A DNA stretch of 64,000 bases from RYN-230 sp963713815 (GTDB taxonomy: Bacteria; Actinomycetota; Actinomycetes; Streptosporangiales; Streptosporangiaceae), in contig CAVQNH010000015.1 in the NCBI GenBank assembly GCA_963713815.1, positions 62,001-126,000 of the forward strand, read 5' to 3'. Both the position numbers and the translations under genes were made by a program. The notes beneath the pieces are model-generated. The model ran no database searches, was not told the DNA's origin, and was given only the letters and a program-made list of their open reading frames with translations. The number at the start of each line of letters is the position of its first letter. Position 1 is the first letter of the stretch. This document shows, one piece after another, positions 25,739 to 34,957 of this stretch.

Positions 25739-27031
25739 ATGAGCACGAGCACGCCCGCCCTTCCCACCGCCGCCCGGCCCGCCCCGGGCCGGCCCGCGCC
25801 GGCGGCACCGGCCCGGCCGCGCCGCCGCGGCCCGCTCCGCGACCTGGACCGGCCCTCCGGCGCCTTCGCCAGCCTCGGGCCCAACTGGTTCGCCTCGGTG
25901 ATGGGCACCGGCATCGTGGCCACCGCGGCCGCCACCCTCCCGGTCCAGTGGCCCGGGCTGCGCGGCTTCGCCACGGCCATCTGGGTGCTGGCCGCCGGGT
26001 GGCTCCTGGTGCTCACCGCGGCCGAGATCGTGCACTGGGCCCGGCACCGTCAGGCCGCGCTGGCTCACGCCAGGGACCCGGTCATGGTGCAGTTCTACGG
26101 CGCGCCGCCGATGGCCCTGCTCACCGTCGGCGCCGGGGCCCTGCTCCTCGGCCCCGCGCTGATCGGCGCCCACGCGGCCCTCCTCATCGACGCCGTGCTC
26201 TGGCCGCTGGGCACGCTGGCCGGCCTGGCCAGCAGCGTGGCCGTGCCCTACCTGATGTTCACCCGGCTGCGGGCCGCCCCGGATGCCGCCTTCGGCGGCT
26301 GGCTGATGCCCGTGGTCCCGCCGATGGTCAGCGCGGCCACCGGGGCCCTGCTCATCCCGCACCTGCCCGCCGGCCAGCCCCGGCTGTCGCTGCTGCTGGC
26401 CTGCTACGCCATGTTCGGGATCAGCCTGATCGCCAGCGTGGTGGTGATGACGCAGCTGTGGCAGCGGCTGGTCCGGCACTCCGTGGGCCCGGCCGCGATG
26501 GTGCCCACGCTCTGGATCGTGCTCGGCCCGCTCGGGCAGTCCATCACGGCGGCCAGCCTGCTCGGCGCCGCGGCCCGGCTGGCCCTGCCCTTCCCCTACG
26601 GGGCGGCCTTCCAGGCCTTCGGGGTGGTGTACGGCGTGCCGGTGTGGGGTTTCGCCGTACTGTGGGCGGCCCTGGCCACTGCCATCACGGTACGCGCGGC
26701 CCGGGCCCATCTGCCGTTCAGCCTGACCTGGTGGTCGTTCACGTTCCCGCTCGGCACGCTGGTAACCGGCACCACCGGCCTGGCCCTGCACACCGGCTCG
26801 GTGGTGTTCCACTGGGCCGCGGCCGGCCTGTACCTGGTCCTGGTGGCCGCCTGGGTCGTGGTCAGCGTGCGCACCGTCGCAGGCACGTGGCGGGGCACCC
26901 TGCTCCGCGCGGCTCCCGGGGGTGTTTCCGGCGGACGAGCCGTGTTTCCCGCCGGTGAGCCCGTGTTCCCCGCTGATGAGGTAGCAGGACTCACCCCGAC
27001 AGGGGAAGGAATCACCGGCCGCCCCGCCTAG
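25739..27031 (+). CDS. TDT/SLAC1-family anion transporter
   Basis: 430 residues. After an Ala/Pro/Arg-rich cytoplasmic N-terminus (about 40 residues) there are ten hydrophobic helices. GPNWFASVMGTGIVA at the start of the first helix is the hallmark of the tellurite-resistance/dicarboxylate transporter (TDT) family that includes TehA, Mae1 and SLAC1 channels. Substrates in the family are C4-dicarboxylates, sulfite or other anions; this one cannot be assigned. ATG 25739 is preferred because the upstream part of the frame lies in the regulatory region. The last 45 residues contain FPAGEP/FPADE-type repeats and look unstructured. Confidence 0.88.
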   Translation: MSTSTPALPTAARPAPGRPAPAAPARPRRRGPLRDLDRPSGAFASLGPNWFASVMGTGIVATAAATLPVQWPGLRGFATAIWVLAAGWLLVLTAAEIVHWARHRQAALAHARDPVMVQFYGAPPMALLTVGAGALLLGPALIGAHAALLIDAVLWPLGTLAGLASSVAVPYLMFTRLRAAPDAAFGGWLMPVVPPMVSAATGALLIPHLPAGQPRLSLLLACYAMFGISLIASVVVMTQLWQRLVRHSVGPAAMVPTLWIVLGPLGQSITAASLLGAAARLALPFPYGAAFQAFGVVYGVPVWGFAVLWAALATAITVRAARAHLPFSLTWWSFTFPLGTLVTGTTGLALHTGSVVFHWAAAGLYLVLVAAWVVVSVRTVAGTWRGTLLRAAPGGVSGGRAVFPAGEPVFPADEVAGLTPTGEGITGRPA

Positions 27032-27088
27032 CGTGGAGGCCAGGTCGGCGGCGGGGGGACACAGGGCATCTCCCCCGAGGGGGACGCG

Positions 27089-28738
27089 TTGCGGCAGGAT
27101 CGGGGGTCACGCTGGTGGCCGGGCAGTGGCCCGTGGTTTCACCGGGTACGGAGCACGCGGCTTATCCGCGTGCTGGCCGTCTGCCTGGCAGCGGTGATCC
27201 TGGTCCTGCCGGAGGCGGTCCCCGCCCTGGGCGCAACTGCCTCCCCCGCCGGCGGCCCGGCCCGGACGGCCGGGCAGACGGCGGGCCACGCCCCGCGCAC
27301 CGTCGTGAGCCTGACCTTTGACGACGGGGACGCTGACCAGATGGCCGCGGCCCGGATGCTGCACCGTTACCGGCTGCCCGCGACGTTCTACATCATCACC
27401 GGCGCGGTCGGGACACCCGGCTACGTGACCCGTTCCGACCTGCGCCAGCTGGCCGGGGACGGGAACGAGATCGGCGGCCACACCGTGTCGCACCTCCGGC
27501 TGACCGCGCTGACCACGGCCGAGGCCCGGCGGCAGGTCTGCGAGAGCCGCTCGATCCTGGCCCGGTGGGGATACCGCGCGAACTCTTTCGCCTACCCGGG
27601 CGGGGCGGACAGCCCGCGGACCGAGGCCATCGTCCGCGCCTGCGGTTACACCAGCGGCCGGGGCGTCGTGGGGCTGCGCGCACCGGGGTGTCCTGGCTGC
27701 GCCCTCACCGAGAGCATCCCGCCGCGCCGGTCCCTGGCGCTCCGCACGGCCGGGGAGGTGGACAGCTCGTGGACGCTGCGCGACCTCCAGCGCACCGTCA
27801 CCGCGGCCGAAGCTCAGGGGGGCTGGCTGCCGCTGGTCTTCCACCACGTGTGCGGCGGCAGCCGCTGCGGGGGCCTGGCCGTGCGCGCCGGGACGCTGGA
27901 CGCCTTCGCCCGCTGGCTCGCCCAGCGGCAGCGGCTGGGCACCGCGGTCCGGACCGTGGGCCAGATGACCGGCGGCACGGGGGCAGGGATCACCGGAACA
28001 GGAGGCCCGGTAGCTGGAAGCGCGGCGCACCCCACCCCGCGCGTCGCGCCGGCCGCGCCGCACGGCATCGTCAACGCGTCACTGGAGTCGGTCGCATCCT
28101 CGGGGGCCGTGAGCGCCTCGCTGGAGACCACGTCCGCGTCTTCGTCCAACATCCCCCGCTGCTGGATGCAGGGGGGCTACGGCGCCAACACCGCCCGCTG
28201 GCAGCACGCCCGGGACCACCACGCGGGCCGCTGGGCCGAGCGGCTGACCATCACCAGCTACCACAGCGGGGACGCCAAGCTGCTGCCCCGGTTCGACCTC
28301 GGGGAATGCTCGCTGCCGGTCCGGGCGGGCCGGTCCTACACGCTCGGGACCTGGTACCAGTCCACGGCCCGGATCCAGTACTCGGTGTACTACCGGACCT
28401 GGTCGGGGCGCTGGGCGTACTGGACGTCGAGTCCGTACTTCCAGGCCAGCCAGGGCTGGGCCCAGGCCCGCTGGGCGACGCCGCCGGTCCCGGCGGGCGC
28501 CAGCGGGCTGAGCTTCGGCCTGGCCCTGTTCTCGAAGGGCTCGCTGACCACGGACTCGTACAGCTTCGCGGCGACCCCGCCCAACCTGACCCGGCGGATC
28601 GCGGACTGGGTCGTGCTCAGCCTGGTGGCCGCGGCCGGCCTGGCGATCGCCGGGCGGGCGGCCCGCCGCCGCTGGCCGCACACTAAACCGGTGCCGGCGA
28701 AGGGGAAACGGGGCATCTCCTCGTCCAGCAGCCGGTAG
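27089..28738 (+). CDS. Secreted/anchored CE4 polysaccharide deacetylase with C-terminal binding domain
   Basis: 549 residues. A signal sequence (about residues 25-48) is followed by a NodB-type CE4 catalytic domain: TFDDGDADQ (metal Asp), GGHTVSHLRL (metal His pair) and SFAYPGGADS. After a Thr/Gly linker, residues 345-510 look like a carbohydrate-binding beta-sandwich (WYQSTARIQYSVYYRTWSG). A last hydrophobic helix (about 515-535) with a basic tail would anchor the protein in the membrane. It should remove N-acetyl groups from an amino-sugar polymer outside the cell. The start is TTG 27089 with GAGGGGGA upstream; a later start cannot be excluded. Its 3' end faces the response-regulator gene. 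Confidence 0.86.
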   Translation: MRQDRGSRWWPGSGPWFHRVRSTRLIRVLAVCLAAVILVLPEAVPALGATASPAGGPARTAGQTAGHAPRTVVSLTFDDGDADQMAAARMLHRYRLPATFYIITGAVGTPGYVTRSDLRQLAGDGNEIGGHTVSHLRLTALTTAEARRQVCESRSILARWGYRANSFAYPGGADSPRTEAIVRACGYTSGRGVVGLRAPGCPGCALTESIPPRRSLALRTAGEVDSSWTLRDLQRTVTAAEAQGGWLPLVFHHVCGGSRCGGLAVRAGTLDAFARWLAQRQRLGTAVRTVGQMTGGTGAGITGTGGPVAGSAAHPTPRVAPAAPHGIVNASLESVASSGAVSASLETTSASSSNIPRCWMQGGYGANTARWQHARDHHAGRWAERLTITSYHSGDAKLLPRFDLGECSLPVRAGRSYTLGTWYQSTARIQYSVYYRTWSGRWAYWTSSPYFQASQGWAQARWATPPVPAGASGLSFGLALFSKGSLTTDSYSFAATPPNLTRRIADWVVLSLVAAAGLAIAGRAARRRWPHTKPVPAKGKRGISSSSSR

Positions 28739-29346
28739 CGGACCGCGTAGGACGCCGCTTCCAGCCGGGAGTGCACGCCGAGCTTGGTCATCAGCGACTG
28801 GACGTGCGTGCGCACGGTGGCCGCCGAGACCCCCAGCTTGGCCGCGATACCGGCCGTGTCCAGTCCTTCCACCAGCAACTCGAGGCATTCCCGCTCGCGT
28901 ACGGTCAGGAAGGCGGCGAGCCGGTGCGCGTCGTCCTGGCGGGCCGGCGCACGGGCCAGGGCTGGCTTCGGCACGTCCACCACGACCTCGCCGCGCTGCA
29001 CCCGGTCGATGGCCCTGGTCAGCGCGGACACGCCGCGGGTCTTGTGCAGGTAGCCCGACGCCCCCGCGTGCAGGGCCTGCCGGATCCCCTCGGTGTCCGG
29101 GTCGGCGCTGAGGACCAGGACCTTGGTCCGGCTGCTCGCCGCGAGCATCGGGACGATGGCCGTGATCCCGTTGTCCCCGGCGAAGTGCCGGTCGATCAGG
29201 CACACGTCTGGCTGGGTCCGGCGCACGGTCTCGATGGTGTCCGGCACGCTGCGGGCCACGGTGACCTCGTAGCCGCGCTGGATCAGGACGGCGGACATCG
29301 CGTCCAGGAAGACGCTGTGGTCGTCCCCGATCACGAGGCCGGTCAC
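28390..29346 (-). CDS. NarL/LuxR-family response regulator; 3' end uncertain
   Basis: Receiver domain with the acidic pocket Asp8-Asp9, phospho-acceptor Asp52 (CLIDRHF), Ser in LVLSAD and Lys in YLHKTRG. The LuxR-type helix-turn-helix follows at about residues 150-210 (LTVRERECLELLVEG, then GVSAATVRTHVQSLMTKLGVHSRLEA). Such proteins normally end near residue 220. Here the frame stays open to 28390, antisense to 349 bases of the deacetylase gene, and the extension has no recognisable domain; an indel near 28690 or a true antisense overlap are both possible. GTG 29346 overlaps the kinase stop as GTGA, so this is its cognate regulator. Confidence 0.82.
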   Translation of the reverse strand: MTGLVIGDDHSVFLDAMSAVLIQRGYEVTVARSVPDTIETVRRTQPDVCLIDRHFAGDNGITAIVPMLAASSRTKVLVLSADPDTEGIRQALHAGASGYLHKTRGVSALTRAIDRVQRGEVVVDVPKPALARAPARQDDAHRLAAFLTVRERECLELLVEGLDTAGIAAKLGVSAATVRTHVQSLMTKLGVHSRLEAASYAVRYRLLDEEMPRFPFAGTGLVCGQRRRAARPAIARPAAATRLSTTQSAIRRVRLGGVAAKLYESVVSEPFENRARPKLSPLAPAGTGGVAQRAWAQPWLAWKYGLDVQYAQRPDQVR

Positions 29347-30038
29347 GGGGCGACCCGGCCGTTCCCGGCGGGCACGGGGCCGGCTGGCCCGGGCCGCACC
29401 GGGACCACGATCCGGACGTGCGCGCCGCCCGATCCGGGCGCCCGGACCTCCAGCGCACCCCCGCACGACTCGAGCAGCGAGGTCACCACGCCGAGCCCCA
29501 GGGAGGCCGCGCCGGGCGGCCCGTGCGCGAAGCCCGGGCCGTCGTCGATCACATCGACCGCCGCCCGGTCATCCCCGGCCGAGACCGTCACCCCGACCCG
29601 GCCGTATGGCCCCACGGCCCGGGCCGCGTTGTCGACCACGTTGGTCAGCACCCGCCACAGCAGGGCCGGGCTGGCCTCGACGGTCACCTCCGGCCCCGGC
29701 TCCAGGATCACCGAGCCCTCATGCGCGATCCGGGCCAGCTTGATCACCTGACCGGCCAGCGAGCGCAGCTCCACCTCGGCTACGGCCGACACCCCGGACC
29801 GGGCCGGGATCTCCTCCGCGATGATGTCCAGCAGCCGGGACATCTCCAGCGACAGCAACTCGAGCCGGCTGCCCGCGTCCCCGGGCAGATCCACATCCCC
29901 GCGCACCGCCTCGACCAGATATGACAGCGTGGTCATCTGGTGGCCAAGATCATGCAGCAGGCCGCGTACGGCTAGCGGTTCCTCAACGTCCGACCGCCTT
30001 CGCCCCCGGCCCCGTCGCCGGTCCAACGACGGCTCCAC
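29343..30038 (-). CDS. Soluble sensor histidine kinase paired with the NarL-type regulator
   Basis: About 231 residues. It lacks membrane helices and any recognisable sensor domain: after a short basic N-terminus comes the DHp helix (LLHDLGHQMTTLSYLVE) with the likely phospho-His, then a compact HATPase_c domain with the N box (LTNVVDNAARAV), G1 (DDGPGF) and G2 (SLGLGVVTSLL). The start is put at GTG 30038, because GGGGGGA lies about 5 bases upstream; a GTG at 30077 is the alternative. It is translationally coupled to the regulator. Its signal probably reaches it through another protein. Confidence 0.82.
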   Translation of the reverse strand: MEPSLDRRRGRGRRRSDVEEPLAVRGLLHDLGHQMTTLSYLVEAVRGDVDLPGDAGSRLELLSLEMSRLLDIIAEEIPARSGVSAVAEVELRSLAGQVIKLARIAHEGSVILEPGPEVTVEASPALLWRVLTNVVDNAARAVGPYGRVGVTVSAGDDRAAVDVIDDGPGFAHGPPGAASLGLGVVTSLLESCGGALEVRAPGSGGAHVRIVVPVRPGPAGPVPAGNGRVAP

Positions 30039-30199
30039 GTGTTCCCCCCGACCTTTTGTCCCCAGTGCTTCGCGCACCGCCCCCCCGGGCGGCCGAACCG
30101 GGGCGTCACCCCCGCGCGCTCTCCCCCATCCTTACGCTTACCCTCCGGCGCCGACTAGTCACCGGATGAGCCTATAACGCACAGTTAACCATGCCCTGG

Positions 30200-31387
30200 C
30201 TAGGCTGTGTCACTCCGGTCACTCTCGCCGGAGTACGCCGCCATCAGCGCCTGGCGCAGCGCCGGCTCGCCGAACCGTTTCCCGAGCCGGGCCTGGGCCG
30301 CCGCGGCCATCCGCGCCGCGGCCTCGGGTGAATCCAGGAAAAACCGGACGGCGTCCGCCATCAGCGCCGGGTGGCCGGGCGGAACCAGCAGGCCGGTCTC
30401 GCCCGGAACGACCACGTCGCCGACCGCGTTCACCGCCGTTGCCACCACCGGGATGCCGCACATCATCGCCTCGACCACCGCCGTGGGCAGGCCCTCATAC
30501 CGGCTGGAGAGCAGGAAGACGTCGAAGGCGGGCAGCAGTTCCGGGACATTGCCGCGCTGGCCGGCCAGCACCAGCCGGACCGCGGGTGTCTCCCGGGCCT
30601 GCGCCGCCACCTGCCCGGCCAGTTCCCCGTCCCCGACCCAGACCCCGGTGACGTCCGGCCGGCCCAGCTCCCGCAGCGCGGCCACGAAGTCCCCGGGCGC
30701 CTTCTGGTAGGTCAGCCGGCCCACCGCGCCGACCACGGTCGCGCCGGCGGGCAGCCCGAGCGCGGCCCGGGCCCGGGCCCGGGCGCTGCCGGGCAGGCCG
30801 CCGCGGGCGGCGCGGTCCGGGCCATCGCGGGGCGGGGCGGGACCGTCCGCGACCACCCCGATGGTCCGGATCCGCTCGGGGGAGATCAGCCGGCGGCGGA
30901 CCGCCTCGACCGCCACCCCGGTCCCCACGCACAGGGCCAGGTCCGTGATCCGGCCCAGCCCGCGCTCGATCCGCACGTAGGCCTGCCGCCGCGGGAGCGC
31001 CTGGAACTCGTGGAAGGGGAAGCCGTGGTAGGTGTGCACCAGGCGGGGCACCCCGGCGCCGTGCGCGGCGAGACGCCCGAGCATCCCGGCCTTGGCCGTG
31101 TGCGTGTGGACGATGTCGAAGGGCCGGCGGGTGAACAGGCCCCGCAGCCGCACCAGGGCCCCCAGGTCGCTGCATGGCGCAATCGGCGCCCGCAGCGCAG
31201 GCTCGATGAGGACCTCCAGGCCGGCCGCGGCGGCCCGGTCCAGCAGCACCGGGTCCCCCCTCCCGGTGATGATGGTCATCTCGTGGGCGGCCGGGTCCAT
31301 GATCAGCGCCCCGCGCAGCGCGAGCTGCCCCGCGCCGCCCTCCAGCCGGGTGATAACCGTGGCCACACGGACCGCCGCGTCCCCCAT
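30200..31387 (-). CDS. GT4-family glycosyltransferase
   Basis: 395 residues with the GT-B fold. The N-terminal acceptor domain carries FDIVHTHTAKAGMLGRLAA and LVHTYHGFPFHEF; the C-terminal nucleotide-sugar domain has GRLTYQKAPGDFVAAL and the EX7E-type region FLLSSRYEGLPTAVVEAMMCGIPVVA. It resembles enzymes that extend lipid-linked exopolysaccharide repeat units. Its sugar donor and acceptor are unknown. It lies between two regulator genes in the polysaccharide locus with about 65 bases to the next gene upstream. Bases 30039-30199 hold no gene. Confidence 0.9.
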   Translation of the reverse strand: MGDAAVRVATVITRLEGGAGQLALRGALIMDPAAHEMTIITGRGDPVLLDRAAAAGLEVLIEPALRAPIAPCSDLGALVRLRGLFTRRPFDIVHTHTAKAGMLGRLAAHGAGVPRLVHTYHGFPFHEFQALPRRQAYVRIERGLGRITDLALCVGTGVAVEAVRRRLISPERIRTIGVVADGPAPPRDGPDRAARGGLPGSARARARAALGLPAGATVVGAVGRLTYQKAPGDFVAALRELGRPDVTGVWVGDGELAGQVAAQARETPAVRLVLAGQRGNVPELLPAFDVFLLSSRYEGLPTAVVEAMMCGIPVVATAVNAVGDVVVPGETGLLVPPGHPALMADAVRFFLDSPEAAARMAAAAQARLGKRFGEPALRQALMAAYSGESDRSDTA

Positions 31388-31453
31388 GAACTCCCCCGCC
31401 CCCCGGGGTTACCAGTTTCTCACCCGGCTGCTCAGCCGCTGCGCTGAGGCCGC

Positions 31454-32173
31454 TCACTCGTCCCGGTCAGGTGCCCGCAGGCCCGCGGCCCGGGCCACCC
31501 GGACCGCTTCCAGGCGGCTGTGCACGTCCAGCTTGGCGAAGATGTTCCGGGTGTGCGTCCGCACCGTGTCGGTGGAGATCAGCAGGTCCTGGGCGATCTG
31601 GCGGCCGCGCTTGCCGTCCATCATGCTGAGCAGGACGTCCCGCTCCCGGGGACTGAGCATGTCCAGCACGTCCTCGTGCTCCCGGGCCCGGCCGACGTCG
31701 GCGCGCAGCTCGTCGAGGATCGCGCCGAGCATGTCCGGCGGGAACCACGAATAGCCCTGGCACACGCCGCGGATCACGGTTTCCAGCTCGGCGGCGCCCT
31801 GCTCCTTGGCCACCCAGGCGGAGACGCCGGCCCGGGCCGCCTCCACCCCGTGCGCGACCTCGTGATCCGCGCTGAGCACGACCACCCTGGCCTCGGGCCG
31901 GGCGGCCACCAGGCCCTGCAGCACCTCCCCCACGGCCGGGCCGAGCGGCTCGACCTCGATCGTGATCACGTCGGGCCGCAGCCCGCGGACGATATCGAAC
32001 AGGTTCGGGTCAGCCGTGGTGCACCGTCCCGCCACCCACAGGTCCATCGCTGCGGACAGCCGCGAGGCCAGCGCCTCGGTGACCATCAGGTGGTCGTCCA
32101 CCAGCAGTATCCGCACCGGATCCATGAGCTCACTGTGCACCGTCACGGTCCGCCGATCCTCACCCTGATACAT
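31454..32173 (-). CDS. LuxR-type response regulator with Glu at the phosphorylation site
   Basis: 239 residues. The receiver has Asp26-Asp27 (LLVDDH), Ser (VVLSAD) and Lys (WVAKEQG), but where the phosphorylated Asp should stand at the end of the third strand the sequence is ITIEVE, with Glu73. The C-terminal LuxR helix-turn-helix is intact (LSPRERDVLLSMMDGKRGRQIAQ, TVRTHTRNIFAKLDVHSR in outline). Glu at this position often mimics phosphorylation, so the protein may be constitutively active or controlled another way. ATG 32173 has GGAGG 6 bases upstream and overlaps the GT2 gene by 14 bases; ATG 32125 is possible. It presumably regulates this polysaccharide locus. Confidence 0.88.
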   Translation of the reverse strand: MYQGEDRRTVTVHSELMDPVRILLVDDHLMVTEALASRLSAAMDLWVAGRCTTADPNLFDIVRGLRPDVITIEVEPLGPAVGEVLQGLVAARPEARVVVLSADHEVAHGVEAARAGVSAWVAKEQGAAELETVIRGVCQGYSWFPPDMLGAILDELRADVGRAREHEDVLDMLSPRERDVLLSMMDGKRGRQIAQDLLISTDTVRTHTRNIFAKLDVHSRLEAVRVARAAGLRAPDRDE

Positions 32174-33746
32174 GACTCGCCTCCGCCACGCGAGCCGGGG
32201 AGTGCGGAGTGGGGCCCGCGCCGGTACTTCCCGTGCTGCTCTCGTCCCTGACCGGAACGCGCCCGGCCCCGCCCGTGCCCAGCCCGGCCCGCGCCGCGGC
32301 CAGCCCGGGGGCCGGCCTCGCCCGCACGGCGGGCTGGTCTTCTACCGCGGACGGCACCGCGGGCACGTCCTCGGTGTCCACCACGCGCCGGGCCGGGCTC
32401 TTCCACCGGCCGCTGGACCGGGACAGCCACGCGGCTGGGATCGCGTACAGGCCGATGCAGGCGTCCAGCATCCGCATGAACGGGAAGAACACGCCGAGCA
32501 GCAGCAGCCGCGGCTGGCGCTCGAGCACGGCCACCACGCAGGTGAGCAGGTAGTCGGGCAGCACCACGCCGAACAGCACGGCGGTAAGCGTCAGGTGGGC
32601 CGCGACCACCGTGTGCACCTCGCCGAAGCCGGGCCAGCTCAGCGCGCTCCCGGCCAGGTCCGGCACGGCCAGCACGATCAGGGCCAGCGGGAGCAGGAAG
32701 AACAGCAGGCTGGATGTGACCAGCTCGATCAGCAGCAGGGTGACCATGCCGGTGAACAGGTTCGCCTGGGGCGGGTGGCGCCGGACCGTCTGCCACAGCC
32801 CGACCGCCCACCGCTTGGTCTGGTGCACATAGTCGCGGAGGTTGTCGGGATCCTGCGTAATCGCCACCGCGCGCAGCGAGAAGCCGACCTTGCCCAGGCC
32901 CTTCTGGTACACCTCGAACGTCATGTTGAAGTCCTCGATCACCAGCCCGGGCGGGTTCATCTCGATGTGCGGCAGGACCTCGGTGCGGTAGAGGCTGGCG
33001 AAGCCGGGCACGATGGGCGTGGCGTTGACGCGCAGCCAGGTCTGGCCGAACTTCAGCGCGCGCTGGCCGATGGCGTAGATCCGGGTGCGGTGACCGACCA
33101 GCACCTTGCCTTCCAGCGTCATGCTCCGGTCCTGCTCGGTCCGCACGCAGCCAGCCACGGCGACCACCTGCGGATTCTCGAAGATCGGCAGCGCGGCGGT
33201 GAAGTAGCCGGGCTCGACCCGGGTGTCGGCGTCGAGCAGCATGACCACCGGGAACCGGCTGATCAGGTCGAACCGGCCGATTGCCTCCTCGAGCGCCCCG
33301 GCCTTGCCCACGTTCTCCTGGGTCTCGATCACCCGCGCGCCGGACCGCCGGGCGATCTCGACCGTGGCGTCGGTGGATCCGTCGGACACCACGTGGACGT
33401 TGTCCCCGGGCACCAGGGCCATGATGGACCGCAGGCTCTCCTCGAGGACGAGCGCCTCGTTATGCGCCGGGATGAGCACAGCCACGTCGCGCGTGGTCAG
33501 TGGCTGGCTGGCCGGCGGGCGAAGGGACAGCGCGTGGCCGTCCGGGCCAGCATCCGCCGTGACGGCCATCACCGTTCCCCCCTTGCCCGTGCCAGCCAAT
33601 CCCGGGCCAGCCAAGTCAGCGGTGCGCACCCGGCCAGGCCGGCGCCGTCCGGCCAGCGATTCCGCCAGCCGGACCAGGCCCACGGTCCCCCAGAGCGCGA
33701 AGTTGGCGCCCAGCACGAAGATCAGCAGCACCCACCAGGGCATCAT
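32160..33746 (-). CDS. Membrane GT2 glycosyltransferase (processive synthase-like)
   Basis: 528 residues. One N-terminal helix, then a cytoplasmic GT-A domain with VAVLIPAHNEALVLEESL, the DxD-like LLDADTRVE, a catalytic-base region VIEDFNMTFEV and the product-binding QTKRWAVGLWQ (a QxxRW motif), followed by three or four C-terminal helices and a disordered Pro/Ala tail. These are the motifs of processive synthases such as NodC, PgaC and cellulose/hyaluronan synthases. It probably polymerises and extrudes a beta-linked polymer. Its start overlaps the GH18 gene stop as ATGA, so hydrolase and synthase are made together. Confidence 0.9.
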   Translation of the reverse strand: MMPWWVLLIFVLGANFALWGTVGLVRLAESLAGRRRPGRVRTADLAGPGLAGTGKGGTVMAVTADAGPDGHALSLRPPASQPLTTRDVAVLIPAHNEALVLEESLRSIMALVPGDNVHVVSDGSTDATVEIARRSGARVIETQENVGKAGALEEAIGRFDLISRFPVVMLLDADTRVEPGYFTAALPIFENPQVVAVAGCVRTEQDRSMTLEGKVLVGHRTRIYAIGQRALKFGQTWLRVNATPIVPGFASLYRTEVLPHIEMNPPGLVIEDFNMTFEVYQKGLGKVGFSLRAVAITQDPDNLRDYVHQTKRWAVGLWQTVRRHPPQANLFTGMVTLLLIELVTSSLLFFLLPLALIVLAVPDLAGSALSWPGFGEVHTVVAAHLTLTAVLFGVVLPDYLLTCVVAVLERQPRLLLLGVFFPFMRMLDACIGLYAIPAAWLSRSSGRWKSPARRVVDTEDVPAVPSAVEDQPAVRARPAPGLAAARAGLGTGGAGRVPVRDESSTGSTGAGPTPHSPARVAEASHVSG

Positions 33747-34942
33747 GACACCGCCGTCGAGGTGCTGATGGCGTGCGGCCCGGATGTCGGCAGCACGTGG
33801 CTCAGCGCCGACCAGGTTCCGGTGTCCTCATATCCGTACATCCACAGATAAACGCCACCGATCTGCGCGCTCCGGGCCGCGTTGAACTTGGCCCGGGAGC
33901 TCGCCGCGTTCTCGAACCACACGGTGTGCTCGTGGCCGGCCGCGTCCCGGTAGCTGAACCAGGGCGTCTGGCTCGCCTGGTTGTAGTGCGCGGCCGCGTG
34001 GTACTGCCGGGACAGCCGCAGGGCCTGGAGCCAGCTGATGCCGGTGCCGTGGTGGCCTACCCAGTCGTAGCCGTACAGCGGCACGCCGAGAATGATCTTG
34101 CTGGCCGGGATCTGCGTCTTGGCGTAGCGCAGCACCGCGCGGATCCAGCTGACCGGGGCCACCGGCCCGGGTGCGGAACTTCCCCAGTGGTAGTCGTAGC
34201 CCATCAGCCGCACCTGGTCGGCGGCGCGGCCGATGGCCGCGTAGTCCTGGGCCACGTTGCGCGGGTCAGTCCCCGCGTTGGTGGTCTTGGCGAACACCGC
34301 GACCGACAGCACCTTGCCCTTCGCGTGCAGGGCGTGGGCCAGCCGGGTGACGAACGTGGTGAACGCCTGCCGGTCAGCCGCGTGCAGGTTCTCGTAGTCC
34401 AGGTCGATCCCGGCGTAGTGGTTCTGCTGCACCAGCGCCACGATCGCGGCCACCTGCGCCGCCATCAGCTCCGGTGAGTGCAGCATCCGGCCCACGGGTG
34501 GGTAGGACCACTTCCCGCCGGTAATGTTCGCGATGCTCGGCACGATCAGCTTGCCCGCCGCGCGGAGCCGCCGGATCTCACCGGCCACCGAGGCAGCCTG
34601 GCCCGCGCCGTACTGGGTGTCGATCTGGCCCGAGCTGCTCAGCCCGTACATCCAGGGCGACGCCTCGGTGACGGCATGCTGGTGGTCGAGCACGGCCGAC
34701 GTGCCGTGACCGATGTTCCAGTACGGCATCGACGCCACTACCAGCGTGTGCCGCGGTGTGCTGCTTCCCCGCAAGGTCACTATGGTCAGTCCCACCAGGA
34801 CGGCTCCGATCAGGGCAGCGGCCAGCCACGCGGCACCGGCGAAGGTGTGCCGCGGCTTTTTCGGCACCGTCGCCGGTGCCTGGCTGCCGCTGTGTGCCGT
34901 CTTCGTTGTCTCCGCCGTCGTTCTCGTTGTTCCGGTTCTCAT
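33743..34942 (-). CDS. Membrane-anchored GH18 glycoside hydrolase
   Basis: 399 residues. A short cytoplasmic basic N-terminus and one transmembrane helix (about residues 35-57) place the catalytic domain outside. The GH18 signature is YAGIDLDYE with Asp180, Asp182 and catalytic Glu184. The domain resembles the YaaH/spore-germination subgroup that cuts beta-1,4-linked GlcNAc-containing polymers. Coupled translation with a GT2 synthase suggests it trims or releases the newly made polysaccharide, much as hydrolases do in other synthase-dependent systems. Substrate specificity is inferred from family and context only. Confidence 0.9.
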   Translation of the reverse strand: MRTGTTRTTAETTKTAHSGSQAPATVPKKPRHTFAGAAWLAAALIGAVLVGLTIVTLRGSSTPRHTLVVASMPYWNIGHGTSAVLDHQHAVTEASPWMYGLSSSGQIDTQYGAGQAASVAGEIRRLRAAGKLIVPSIANITGGKWSYPPVGRMLHSPELMAAQVAAIVALVQQNHYAGIDLDYENLHAADRQAFTTFVTRLAHALHAKGKVLSVAVFAKTTNAGTDPRNVAQDYAAIGRAADQVRLMGYDYHWGSSAPGPVAPVSWIRAVLRYAKTQIPASKIILGVPLYGYDWVGHHGTGISWLQALRLSRQYHAAAHYNQASQTPWFSYRDAAGHEHTVWFENAASSRAKFNAARSAQIGGVYLWMYGYEDTGTWSALSHVLPTSGPHAISTSTAVS

Positions 34943-34957
34943 CAGCCCGGCCCGCTC

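Noticed and set aside
32172..33851. 559-codon plus-strand frame opposite the GT2 gene
   Set aside because: The His/Gln/Arg-rich translation is a shadow of the GT2 synthase, which has all catalytic motifs.
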